Assembly (NCBI RefSeq): GCF_023898315.1
Contig: NC_064621.1
Coordinates: 536,259,383 to 536,323,382, forward strand
Direction: 5' to 3'
Length of the DNA stretch: 64,000 nt
From: Schistocerca nitens
Taxonomy: Eukaryota; Arthropoda; Insecta; Orthoptera; Acrididae
Part shown: positions 42,465 to 52,529 of the stretch, piece after piece
How the letters are laid out: each line of letters begins with the position of its first letter
Numbering within the stretch: the first letter of the stretch is position 1
Program-made: the position numbers and the translations under genes
Notes under the pieces: model-generated
What the model saw: only the letters and a program-made list of their open reading frames with translations
Database searches by the model: none
What the model was told of the DNA's origin: nothing

Positions 42465-43799
42465 AGGGCAGTTCAATAAGTAATGCAACACATTTTTTTT
42501 CTCGGCCAATTTTGGTTGAAAAAACCGGAAATTTCTTGTGGAATATTTTCAAACATTCCCGCTTCGTCTCGTATAGTTTCATTGACTTCCGACAGGTGGC
42601 AGCGCTGTACGGAGCTGTTAAAATGGCGTCTGTAACGGATGTGCGATGCAAACAACGGGCAGTGATCGAGTTTCTTTTGGCGGAAAACCAGGGCATCTCA
42701 GATATTCATAGGCGCTTGCAGAATGTCTACGGTGATCTGGCAGTGGACAAAAGCACGGTGAGTCGTTGGGCAAAGCGTGTGTCATCATCGCCGCAAGGTC
42801 AAGCAAGACTGTCTGATCTCCCGCGTGCGGGCCGGCCGTGCACAGCTGTGACTCCTGCAATGGCGGAGCGTGCGAACACACTCGTTCGAGATGATCGACG
42901 GATCACCATCAAACAACTCAGTGCTCAACTTGACATCTCTGTTGGTAGTGCTGTCACAATTGTTCACCGGTTGGGATATTCAAAGGTTTGTTCCCGCTGG
43001 GTCCCTCGTTGTCTAACCGAACACCATAAAGAGCAAAGGAGAACCATCTGTGCGGAATTGCTTGCTCGTCATGTGGCTGAGGGTGACAATTTCTTGTCAA
43101 AGATTGTTACAGGCGATGAAACATGGGTTCATCACTTCGAACCTGAAACAAAACGGCAATCAATGGAGTGGCGCCACACCCACTCCCCTACCAAGAAAAA
43201 GTTTAAAGCCATACCCTCAGCCGGTAAAGTCTTGGTTACAGTCTTCTGGGACGCTGAAGGGGTTATTCTGTTCGATGTCCTTCCCCAGGGTCAACGATCA
43301 ACTCTGAAGTGTATTGTGCTACTCTTCAGAAATTGAAGAAACGACTTCAGCGTGTTCGTAGGCACAAAAATCAGAACGAACTTCTCCTTCTTCATGACAA
43401 CGCAAGATCTCACACAAGTCTTCGCACCCGAGAGGAGCTCACAAAACTTCAGTGGACTGTTCTTCCTCATGCACCCTACAGCCCCGATCTCGCACCGTCG
43501 GATTTCCATATGTTTGGCCCAATGAAGGACGCAATCCGTGGGACGCACTACGCGGATGATGAAGAAGTTATTGATGCAGTACGACGTTGGCTCCGACATC
43601 GACCAGTGGAATGGTACCGTGCAGGCATACAGGCCCTCATTTCAAGGTGGCGTAAGGTCGTAGCATTGAATGGAGATTACGTTGAAAAATAGTGTTGTGT
43701 AGCTAAAAGATTGGGGAATAACCTGGTGTATTTCAATGCTGAATAAAACAACCCCCGTTTCAGAAAAAAAATGTGTTGCATTACTTATTGAACTGCCCT
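42465..43799 (+). mobile_element. mariner transposon, complete with inverted repeats
   Basis: Terminal inverted repeats AGGGCAGTTCAATAAGTAAT...CACATTTTTTT at the left and the matching complement ending ATTGAACTGCCCT at the right, 30 bp or more and nearly identical. Length 1335 bp, normal for mariner. Flanks do not show a clean TA duplication. It holds one nearly intact transposase gene. Confidence 0.93.
42623..43692 (+). pseudogene. mariner transposase (DD34D), one frameshift
   Basis: ATG at 42623 (MASVTDVRCKQRAVIEFLLA). HTH region with DIHRRLQNVYGDLAVDKSTV and RITIKQLSAQLDISVGSAV. First Asp in IVTGDETWVHHFEPETKRQS. The frame shifts near 43285-43300 after VLPQGQ; a one-base loss is the simplest explanation. 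The rest reads to the stop at 43692 with LLLHDNARSHTS (second Asp) and YSPDLAPSDFHMFGP (third Asp). 34 residues lie between the second and third Asp, the mariner hallmark. Without the shift it would be about 356 residues, the normal length. Confidence 0.93.
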
Positions 43800-44689
43800 T
43801 GTACATGACCCTTGCGTAGACATCTAATATCACGTATCTTCTCAAACTAACCAACAAACTGTCGAATCCCTGATACGCTGAATCAGCGACATATTTTCTT
43901 CCAAGATGGACAAACAAGCTATTAAGCTGGTGGTCATGATGTTTTGGCTCATCAGTGTATAGAATCCGGCGGGAAGGAAGGAAGGAAGACATTAGAGAAC
44001 GTTAGCGACGGAGCACAAGCTCGGCTTAACCGTATATTTACCAATTTTGCTCTCAAGCAATATAAAACTTGCACACTGTTGGCATACTTGGGTGGGTAAT
44101 GGTGCTTGCATGCAACGTTTAATCTGTCATACTCTATTGTCTCTGGTCAAAGGTTAGTGAGCATCAGTTAGCCGAATTTACACCTCGGACATTGCAAATG
44201 GACCTACGTTCTCTGGGAAGAGAAAACCTGGCTTTGAGCATTGGACAGACAACAAGATTAGAAGAAGAAGAAGAAAACAGTAACTCCCGTGCCAGTGAAT
44301 AATGTACGATATTACAGACTTGGTGCCTCGCACGGAGTATGGGCCAAAGTCGAAGATTTTGTTTTCAGGGATAGTCGACTGTCAAATGCGGAAAATGTGG
44401 AATTCTTCTATGTTTTGCAGGAAAAAGTAATTGTTTTGATGCATTTCTCAGACGACACTGCAAAATTCCAATCATTTTGCCAGCCACAGGAACAACATTG
44501 TAGTACTTTTATAGTAGCCCCTGGCCTGAAGACGGAGTGCTATGTGCTTTTTACGGGCAGTGAAATTTACAGGTAACATACTGTATTTTGAAACAATGTT
44601 TGTAAAACTGTTTAGATGACCTTACACATTTAATTTAAGTAACTTAGTACTTTTTTTCACAATATTTCTATGTGTACCAAATAAATGGT
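43800..44689. other. unassigned sequence
   Basis: An 88-95 codon frame at 44289-44576 has no known family. GGCCTGAAGACGGAGTGCT at 44523-44541 matches the last bases of the 5S-derived SINE. GAAGAAGAAGAAG run near 44263. Confidence 0.45.
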
Positions 44690-44866
44690 TGAGGAAGGAT
44701 AGGGAAGCAAATGGTCCGTATCCTTTCAAAGGATCCATCCCTGTGTTTGTCTTAAGTGATATAGGGATATCACGGAAAATCTAAATCGGATAGCCAGATG
44801 GGGATTTGATCCGTCGTCCTCCTAAATGCGAATCCAGTGTGCTCACCACTGCGCTACGTCGCTCGT
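44690..44866 (-). repeat. tRNA-derived SINE, family F
   Basis: The minus strand reads GCGACGTAGCGCAGTGGTGA (A-box region), CATTTAGGAGGACGACGG, then the B-box-like GGATCAAATCCCCATCTGGC. A body with TCCGTGATATCCCTATATCA and CCTTTGAAAGGATACGGACC follows. A clearly diverged copy. Confidence 0.72.
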
Positions 44867-46060
44867 TTTATTTTGAGGGAGACAAAGTTACTTTACCTGT
44901 CTTGTATTAAAATAGCATAATTTTTTTTAAAAAAGTAAACCGGATATACTTAAGTGCAGTAATGTGAGTTGTTGTTTCGGACTACGGTGAAGACTGGTAC
45001 TTTTAGGCGCGAAAAGCCTGCTAAACCGTTGCCTCTCTTCCAACGGGCGAGAGATGAGTTTTTTTGGTGCCAGACGGCCTCCAACCACCCGATGCTCGAG
45101 CATTCCACAGGGTCGCACCGCTTACAAATAACAACTCTGAGCGCCAAATACATACATGCCTGGACGCTATTTTTAAGTTTTGAACCTACGTGCACACCAT
45201 TTCTCAAAGAGCATTAGAACCAATTTTATGTGTTCCGTTCTATTACACGGTGCGTAGAGGGATGGCAACAGTTACAGTGAATGGAGGCGCTTTTAAAATA
45301 ACGGCGATTAACTTTCATTTGAGCTATGACTGTATGTAATTCTCGTGACCTCTTTGCTTGGTATACCAATGACTTATCGAGCTGACAGAGTTTAGTTTTC
45401 TATCTAATGCTCCCCTTTCTTGTTATTCGTTCTTCTCATTCCCGTTCACATTCGCATTTCATTTTAAGTTATAGCGAATCAACGTGCTGTACCTTTCGAT
45501 GAATTGGCGGGCGCCTGAACCTAGATCTTGTTTAGTTAGTTGGTCGGCCTTATACCCAGATAAATATCACTTATTTAGGCTGTATTTGCAGATTACCGAC
45601 TCGTTAAATAGTTTCATAGATCATTGTGTTGTTGTCGTCGCACTAAAATCTGTTTTTTCGGGAGTGTCAAACCCTTTGTCACACGTCAGTATGCACGGTA
45701 CATTATGAATGAAAACACAGAATTTTAGGTTAATATTTAATGGCGTTGTTAGCATCACAAATTAATATTTTTTTCCAAATGGCAGAAGCGTATGCATATT
45801 TAATCAGCCTCACAGTCGGTGTTCCCATGTATAAACAAGTACAATGGCCACAGTTGTTTGATTTGTACAGAATAGAGGCTTCACTACATGAATAGTACTC
45901 ATCTCCGTTCACTGAACTATTATTGCAACAAATCTGACACGCCCCATAGTTACAGCATCTATTTGAGTACCCTCATTAATTCCGAATTCCATTTTACGTC
46001 ATGTCTCCAGGCGATTACGCTTTCTCTTTCATAGTTCTGGAAGAGAAGGGAATGTCAGCT
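44867..46060. other. unassigned sequence
   Basis: Nothing recognised. Open frames up to 85 codons without motifs. Confidence 0.45.
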
Positions 46061-46170
46061 GCTAAATTTATCTCAAGATTTTAAACATGGCTGCAACAGC
46101 AACTGTTGAAATTCTTCACGATAAAGGATGACAGCCAAAAACAGTTGCAGGATAAAAATTTATTAAAATT

Positions 46171-46211
46171 CTTGACCAAGGTTTCGGTACATATAAATAT
46201 ACCTTCATCAG
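46171..46211 (-). ncRNA. hammerhead ribozyme-like motif (left arm)
   Basis: Minus strand: CTGATGA (exact CUGANGA core), a GGTA/TACC helix with an AT-rich loop, GAAA, then CC-TT-GG (tiny helix III) and TC followed by AAG, which pairs with the CTT before the core (helix I). This is the layout of a minimal type I hammerhead, as known from Penelope-like elements. One unpaired A starts helix II. Not tested. Confidence 0.5.
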
Positions 46212-46443
46212 AAGTAAAAAATCTAAAATTACATCATACAATGGAGATTAATAAAACAATTGTGCTTTCACACTCTTGTCTCGATAGTTCATAGGCGAAG
46301 TAATGGTGCTAAACTGTTCGCTTTGACCCTGTGCCCATAGTCATGTTGTACAAATGGAGAAGATGTCTTAATTATTGACGACGCCTCTGGCACAATTGTT
46401 TTATTAATCTCCATTGCATGATGTAATTTTAGATTTTTTACTT

Positions 46444-46484
46444 CTGACGAAGGTATATTTATATGTACCGAAACCTTGGTCAAG
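46444..46484 (+). ncRNA. hammerhead ribozyme-like motif (right arm)
   Basis: Plus strand copy with core CTGACGA at 46444-46450, GAAA at 46470-46473, CC-TT-GG at 46474-46479, and the predicted cleavage site after C46481 (GGTC then AAG). Helix I pairs 46441-46443 with 46482-46484. It differs from the left-arm copy only at the variable core position. Confidence 0.5.
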
Positions 46485-46559
46485 AATTTTAATAAATTTT
46501 TATCCTGCAACTGTTTTTGGCTGTCATCCTTTATCGTGCTAAATTTATTATTAAAAATA

Positions 46560-47222
46560 GTAAAAACTAAGAGGATGGAAAAACCGCCAGAGAGCGACCA
46601 GGGAGAGGATCAGTTTGGGCTTCGGAGAGACACAGCAGCAGGCAACGCGCTACTGACGCTACAAATCACCTTAGGAGGCAGCACGTAGAAAGGCAAACCT
46701 ACGTTTATAGCATTTGTAGACTTAGAGAAAGCTTTGAACACTGCTGAATGGAATACGCTCTTTGAAATTCTCACGGTAACAGAAATGAAATGCAGTGTGA
46801 CTGAAAAGTTATACAAAGCTTGTACAGAAACCAGAGCGCGGTTTTGAGGGTCGAAAGGCATGAAAGGGAAGTACTGGTTGAGATGGGAGTGAGACAGCGC
46901 TATAGCCTATCCCCGATATAGTTAAGCATGTACACAGAGCAAGCGGTACGGGAAAATAAGGACAAACATGGAAAAATAATTAAAGTTCTGGGGGAAGACA
47001 CAAAGACTTTCAGGTTTGCCGGCAACATTGCAGTTCTGTCAGGGACAGTAAAGCATTTCAAAGAGCACTTGAACGGAATGGACACCGTGATGAAAATAGA
47101 CTATAAGATGAATGTCAACAAAAATAAAACGAGGGTAATGGAATGTGGTCGAATTAAATCAGGCGACGCTGCGCGGATTAGATTCAAAAATGAGTCACAA
47201 AAGTAGTAGATGACTTTTGCTA
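46560..47222 (+). mobile_element. non-LTR retrotransposon reverse transcriptase fragment
   Basis: Broken plus-strand frames: GEDQFGLRRDTAAGNALLTL, then PTFIAFVDLEKALNT, and near 47010-47120 a FAGNIAVLSG stretch (degenerate FADD motif) followed by HLNGMDTVMKIDYKMNVNKN. Same LINE group as 11.5 and 33.3 kb, different part. Several frameshifts. Confidence 0.78.
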
Positions 47223-47235
47223 TCGATGTAAATGT

Positions 47236-48428
47236 AAATGTTCTCTTAACTATATATATGACGGTAGTATCTGTTCCCGAAAGAACAGTTACCGTGGATG
47301 ACCATGCAGCTTTCCTAGAAATGAAATGATAATTAAATAGACACCCTAGCTGCAAGCAGGCGTTGATACACTTCATTGGGGACATGTTGAAAATGTGTGC
47401 CCCGACCGGGACTCGAACCCGGGATCTCCTGCTTACATGGCAGACGCTCTATCCATCTGAGCCACAGTGGGCACAGAGGATAGTACGTCTGCAGGGACTT
47501 ATCCCTTGCACTCTCCCCGTGAGATCCGCATTCCCAACATGTCCACAACACTACATTCGTAGTGCGCCTAATAGATGTTTGCCCATCATACTCATTACTC
47601 GTGGGAGATTAATCTACCAAGTCCCGTACGAGTTCGGGCATAGCGTGTGCGTTCACACAAGAAGGTCAAAGGCCGGGAACCCATATTTTTTTTTATAACT
47701 ATATATATGACGGTAGTATCTGTTCCCGAAAGAACAGTTACCGTGGATGACAATGCAGCTTTCCTAGAAATGAAATGATAATTAAATAGACACCCTAGCT
47801 GCAAGCAGGCGTTGATACACTTCATTGGGGACATGTTGAAAATGTGTGCCCCGACCGGGACTCGAACCCGGGATCTCCTGCTTACATGGCAGACGCTCTA
47901 TCCATCTTAGCCACCGTGGGCACAGAGGATAGTGCGTCTGCAGGGACTTATCCCTTGCACGCTCCCCGTGAGATCCACATTCCCAACATGTCCACAACAC
48001 TACATTCGTAGTGCGCCTAATAGATGTTTGCCCATCATACTCATTACTCGTGGGAGATTAATCTACCAAGTCCCGTACGAGTTCGGGCATAGCGTGTGCG
48101 TTCACACAAGAAGGTCAAAGGCCGGGAACCCATATTTTTTTTTAACTATATATATGACGGTAGTATCTGTTCCCGAAAGAACAGTTACCGTGGATGACCA
48201 TGCAGCTTTCCTAGAAATGAAATGATAATTAAATAGACACCCTAGCTGCAAGCAGGCGTTGATACACTTCATTGGGGACATGTTGAAGATGTGTGCCCCG
48301 ACCGGGACTCGAACCCGGGTTCGAGTCCCGGTCGGGGCACACATTTTCAACATGTCCACAATGAAGTGTATCAAAGCCTGCTTGCAGCTAGGGTGTCTAT
48401 TTAATTATCATTTCATAAATGTTCTCTT
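47236..48428 (-). mobile_element. tandem array of a tRNA-Thr-like repeat inside one 12 bp TSD
   Basis: TSD AAATGTTCTCTT at 47236-47247 and 48417-48428. Units start at 47248, 47697 and 48144 (periods 449 and 447 bp). Units 1 and 2 differ at only a few positions; unit 3 is partial. Each unit begins with a hairpin (GTATCTGTTCCCGAAAGAAC region) and GATGACCATGCAGCT. The minus strand holds a tRNA-like stretch (GTGGCTCAGATGGATAGAGC, CATGTAAGCAGGAGATCCC, GGTTCGAGTCCCGGTCGGGG) with Thr-like anticodon TGT. A leader ending in a T run follows. Unit 3 turns into a palindrome at 48217-48416 centred in the B-box. Related to 16918-17140. Confidence 0.9.
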
Positions 48429-48542
48429 GTTCAACATGATGTATCAGCGAAAGTTCATGAGACAGTTGCTTTGGCATTCTGACACAACACTGCATTCTAA
48501 TACCAACGAGTTTTTAGGTACCTATTTTTATAACACATTATA

Positions 48543-50056
48543 TACACTGAAGAACCAAAGAAACTGGTGCACCTGCTAATATCGTGTAGGGTTCCCGCGA
48601 GCTTGCAGAAGTGCCGCAAGACGACGTGGCATGGACTCGACTAATGTCTGAAGTAGTGCTGGAGGGAACTGACACCATCAATCCTGCAGGCCTGTCCATA
48701 AATACGTAAGAGCACGAGGTGGTGGAGATTTTTGCTGAACAGCTCGTTGCAGGGAATACCAGATATTCTCAATAACGTTCATCTCTGGGGAGTCTGGTGG
48801 CCAGCGGAAGTATTTAAACTCACTAGAATGTTTCTGGAAGTACTCTGTAGCAATTATTTACGTGTGGGGTGTCGCACTGTCCTGCTGGAATTGTCCTTCA
48901 GAATGCACAATGGACGTGAATGGATGCAGGTGACCAGACAAGCTGGTTACGTGAGTGTCACCTGTCAGAGTCGTATCTAGACTTATCAGGGGTCCCGTAT
49001 CACTCCAACTGCACACGCCCCACACAACTGCAGAGCCTCCACCAGCTTGAACAGTCCCTTGCTCACATGCAGGGTTCATGGATTCATGAGGTTGTCTCCA
49101 TACCCTACGTCCCTCCGCTCGATACAATTTGAAGCGAGATTAGTTCGACCAGGCAACGTGTGTCCTGTCATCAACAGCCCAATATCGGTGTTGACGGGCC
49201 CAGGCAAGGCGTAAGAGTTTGTGTCGTGCAGTCATTAATGGCACACGAGTGGGTCTTCGGCTCCGAAGGCGCATATCATGATGTTTCGTTGACCCGTTCG
49301 TAAGCTGACGGTTGTTGATGACCCAGCAGTGAAATCTGCATCAATTTGCGAAAATATTGCACTTCTGTCACATTCAACGATTCTATTCAGCCGTCGTTGG
49401 TCCCGTTCTTGCAGGATCTTTTTCCGGCAGCGGCGATGTCGGAGATTTGATGTTTTGTCCATTATAATTATCCGGGCTGTTATGCCGTGGTCGGTTGATG
49501 AATTCTGTGTCGACTCCCAACGTTTCGTCTTCGACTGCGGGAGACATCTTCAAGGGGGTCCGTAGCTCGATGGAAGGTCCAACACACCCATCGAACTACG
49601 GACCCCCTTGAAGATGTCTCCCGCAGTCGGAGACGAAACGTTGGGAGTCGACACAGAATTCATCAACCGACCACGGTATAACAGCCCGGATAATTATAAT
49701 GGACATGATATTTCCGGCCGTGAAAGTCTACATTTTAGTATTTGATGTTTCACCGGATTCTTGATATTCCCGGTACACTCGTGAAATGGTCGTTCAGAAA
49801 AGTCCGCACTTCATCGCTACCTCGGATATGCTGTGTGTCATCACTCGTGCGCCGACTATAACCGACTATAACACCACGTTCAAACTCACTTACATCTTAA
49901 TAACCTGCCATTGCAGCAGCAGTAACCGATCTAACAACTGCGCCAGCCACTTGTCTTGTATAGGCGTTGCCGACTGCAGCGACGTATTCTGTCTGTATAA
50001 GTATCTCTGTATTTTAATACGCATACCTATACCAGTTTCTTTGACGCTTTAGTGTA
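48543..50056 (-). mobile_element. Tc1-like DNA transposon, degenerate, hosting a foldback element
   Basis: Ends TACACTGAAGAACCAAAGAA at the left and TTCTTTGACGCTTTAGTGTA at the right form an imperfect inverted repeat of about 28 bp that continues with ACTGGT. The interior matches, by nucleotide pattern, a Tc1-like family whose transposase lies on the minus strand, with many stops. On that strand an RPTRVPLMTARHKLLR-like reading occurs near 49230, and HTH-region remains near 49320-49460. Split at 49445-49750. Confidence 0.8.
49445..49750. mobile_element. foldback element with asymmetric end and 11 bp TSD
   Basis: TSD ATTTGATGTTT at 49445-49455 and 49740-49750, inside the Tc1-like element. A 117 bp arm 49457-49573, a 14 bp spacer, an inverted arm 49588-49704, then an asymmetric 35 bp end 49705-49739. 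Read on the minus strand this end has ACTTTCACGGCCGG, similar to GGCTTTCGTGGCC in the 14.2 kb element. In the right arm (plus strand) TTGAAGA, a GTCTCC/GGAGAC stem and GAAACGTTGGGAGTC form a hammerhead-like but imperfect layout. Confidence 0.88.
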
Positions 50057-50470
50057 TTTCTCTTACTATTTGATAATATGCCTGTTATAACTGTTTCACA
50101 CTCATATTCCATAAACTCCTTTCTCCTCTCTGCCCCTCCTCCTTTTTTCGACCTATTCATCACATTCACTTGTTTGTCCATACGTAGTGACTTGTAAAAC
50201 ATATACATATGTTTAACTTTTTAAATGTACTGTAATCAGAGAGTATAAATATGTATGGAGTGAGGCTTTGGATGAACAGAACGACAATTCTGTTCGCAAC
50301 ATATCCTGCGGCTCAAGTCACATGATACGGGACGGTATATTTTAAGGCGTGTAGCGCTCAGGGTATTTTTGAGTGTCATCACTTCGCTGCTACGAACAAA
50401 TCACCTTCAGCAGTACCGTGAAACTTTTTATACGCGTTTTACAGACATCTTAACAATCTGATACCAGTAA
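50057..50470. other. unassigned sequence
   Basis: Nothing recognised. Confidence 0.45.
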
Positions 50471-50484
50471 CGGAATTTGGCTTA

Positions 50485-50670
50485 TGGCTCTGAGCACTAT
50501 GCGACATAACTCCTGAGGTCATCAGTCGCCCAGAACCTAGAACTAATTAAACCTAACTAACCTAAGGACATCACACACATCCATGCCCGAGGCAGGACTC
50601 GAACCTGCGACCGTAGCAGTCACGCGGTTCCAGACTGAAGCGCCTTTAACCGCACGGCCACACCGGCCGG
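50485..50670 (-). repeat. SINE family A, complete, with TSD
   Basis: Minus strand. Perfect 14 bp TSD CGGAATTTGGCTTA at 50471-50484 and 50671-50684. Confidence 0.95.
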
Positions 50671-50749
50671 CGGAATTTGGCTTAATTTGAAGAGCAATGA
50701 TTCTGTGATTTTCCACCACAATATCATAGCACATATTCCACTTTCCTTT

Positions 50750-51275
50750 TTTTCAGTAACAGGATGAGAAGTGATAGCCAACAATATTTTTTACGTTTCC
50801 TATTGCACTTATTCATGTTGTCGAATCTCTGTTCTAATTAATTACGTCACAATGACACCGTAGACAGCGACAAAGTATCACCTAAAAAACAACGGATTTG
50901 AAACTACGAAATTGTTACACTGGATGCGGTAAACGATTTGCGCCATCTGCTTGTCCATTATTAGCTACAATTTTTCTTCATCTACCTTTATACTTTTTAA
51001 AGACAATTGAAACATCTGTAACATTTTTCCGCCATCTCACCAGGAAAGTAAAACCAAATACTGAGCACAAAAAAAAAAAAAAAAAAAAAAAATGAAATAA
51101 AATAAAATAAAATAAAAAATCTAGGATCAGTGCTCGAATTTTGTAGTAATAAAAGTAGTGACAGCCAAAAATATTGCTTTTTAGGTTTCCTACTGTACTG
51201 ATTCATATTGCTGAATCCGTTCTAATTAATTACGCTACAGTGACTCAGTACAGGAAACTGTCTCTTGCAGAAATA
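50750..51275. repeat. diverged direct repeat (two units, offset about 390 bp)
   Basis: GTGATAGCCAACAATATTTT, TTTCCTATTGCACTTATTCA and TCTAATTAATTACGTCACA at 50771-50855 recur as GTGACAGCCAAAAATATTGC, TTTCCTACTGTACTGATTCA and TCTAATTAATTACGCTACA at 51156-51240. An A run at 51070-51091 followed by AAATA repeats lies between. Unknown origin. Confidence 0.78.
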
Positions 51276-51279
51276 TTTC

Positions 51280-51900
51280 TATACACACACAAAGGTTTGA
51301 GAATCTACATAAATTGAAGGAAACATAGCACAAGTATGTATACACCGACTGTAAAAATTTATCCAGCACTTGTCTTGTAAACACATTGCCATGAAATCGC
51401 AGATATTATCTCTACAATACAAGACTTTATAATACTGTGCCTCGATATTTTCCAGCATATAAAATTCCTAATATAAATATGACAGTTACAGTTATACATT
51501 TGTTGTACATATCTATGAAAAGTAGCTGGTTCTCCTTTCGCACACTTCTCTTTACATCCATAGCAAAGACAGTACCATAGCTATTGCTGAAACTCAAACT
51601 TTCAAAACGGCGAATATGTGTAGTATTAAAGTTTCGCTTTTACCGCAAATTCTAGACAACCAGCGTCGTTCCAAAATTAGGTGACTAACCCAGTTTGATG
51701 ATGAGAGTATGCGCAGTAGACTACGCTCACTGCATAGGTATACAAACTCTGACTAAAATATAAGGTTTATTTGTTGAGAGTCTCTTTGGCTATTGTATTA
51801 TGCATGTGTTTTGTATCGATATAGCCGCAAAACGTCACATGTCTTTGAACACCAATCTTCGCGCAGCCATGAACTCTCGCTGAAGTTGTGTGGGCTTTCT
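51280..51900. other. unassigned AT-rich sequence
   Basis: Nothing recognised. The last 150 bases may be part of a Penelope-type 3' end (see the motif at 51918). Confidence 0.4.
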
Positions 51901-51910
51901 GTTTAGTACT

Positions 51911-51965
51911 AAGTTGTCTGACGATGGCCTAGGAAGCCGAAAGCCGGCTTTAAACGAACTGTTAT
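51911..51965 (+). ncRNA. degenerate hammerhead-like motif
   Basis: CTGACGA at 51918-51924 (exact core), a GGC/GCC stem with loop, GAAA at 51939-51942, then GCCGGC and TT. Helix I pairing is poor. Possibly the remnant 3' end of a Penelope-like element. Confidence 0.3.
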
Positions 51966-52079
51966 TGTGGAATATTAATACTGCGTATTCAAGATTTTAA
52001 TACGTCCCTGTTGTTAAAAACACCGACGGAATGTTCCATGCTTATAAACTGAAGTGCTAACAAGTCTGTTTTGAAGGTA

Positions 52080-52400
52080 TTTGCCAAAAGAGTAGCATTG
52101 TATAGAAGCGAAACTTTGGCGACATGCATTTGAGGCAGGAAGAGAACAGAGTTTTTTAAAATGTTGTTCTGTAGAAAAATGCTGAAGATCAGATGGGTAG
52201 ATCGAATAACTAATGAGGAGGAGTCGCATTGGGGAGAAAATAAATCTGAAACATGACTAAAAGAAGGGATAGCTTGATACGACACATTCTGAGACGTCAA
52301 GGGATTGCCAGTAAAGTTTTGGAGGGAAGTGTGGGGGGTAATAAATATAAATGCAGTAAGCAGGTTCAAAAGGACGAAGGCTGCGACTGAAGACCCCACA
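52080..52400 (+). mobile_element. non-LTR retrotransposon 3' end, highly decayed
   Basis: MLKIRWVDRITNEEE is readable at about 52180-52228 and RRDSLIRHILRRQG-like remains follow. The end CGACTGAAGACCCCACA replaces the usual ACTGAAGACCACAACAAC. Frameshifts and deletions throughout. Third copy of the 11.5 kb family. Confidence 0.75.
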
Positions 52401-52529
52401 TTGCAGTTCACACAACAAACGTCTTGAGAAAAGTACGTCTCCTCTATTGGCCTACTTGATCTCCCGATTTTGTTTCTCATGGATCATGTGTGGGAAATGA
52501 TGAGAACAATGGTGTGCTGCTATGTGTTC

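Larger units (their letters stand above)
46061..46548. mobile_element. foldback element with hammerhead-like cores and 11 bp TSD
   Basis: TSD GCTAAATTTAT at 46061-46071 and 46538-46548. Inside: a 46 bp asymmetric end (46072-46117), a 148 bp arm 46118-46265, a 124 bp spacer, and a 148 bp inverted arm 46390-46537. The arms look about 97% identical. Each arm carries one copy of the ribozyme-like motif described separately. No protein-coding capacity. Confidence 0.88.

Noticed and set aside
47248-48416. CRISPR-like or satellite array
   Set aside because: Units are about 448 bp without short repeats and spacers, only 2.6 units, and the whole block has one TSD.
48217-48416. Spacer-free palindrome as pure assembly or library artefact
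   Set aside because: Not excluded, but the right arm leads directly into a perfect TSD, which an artefact would not be expected to preserve.
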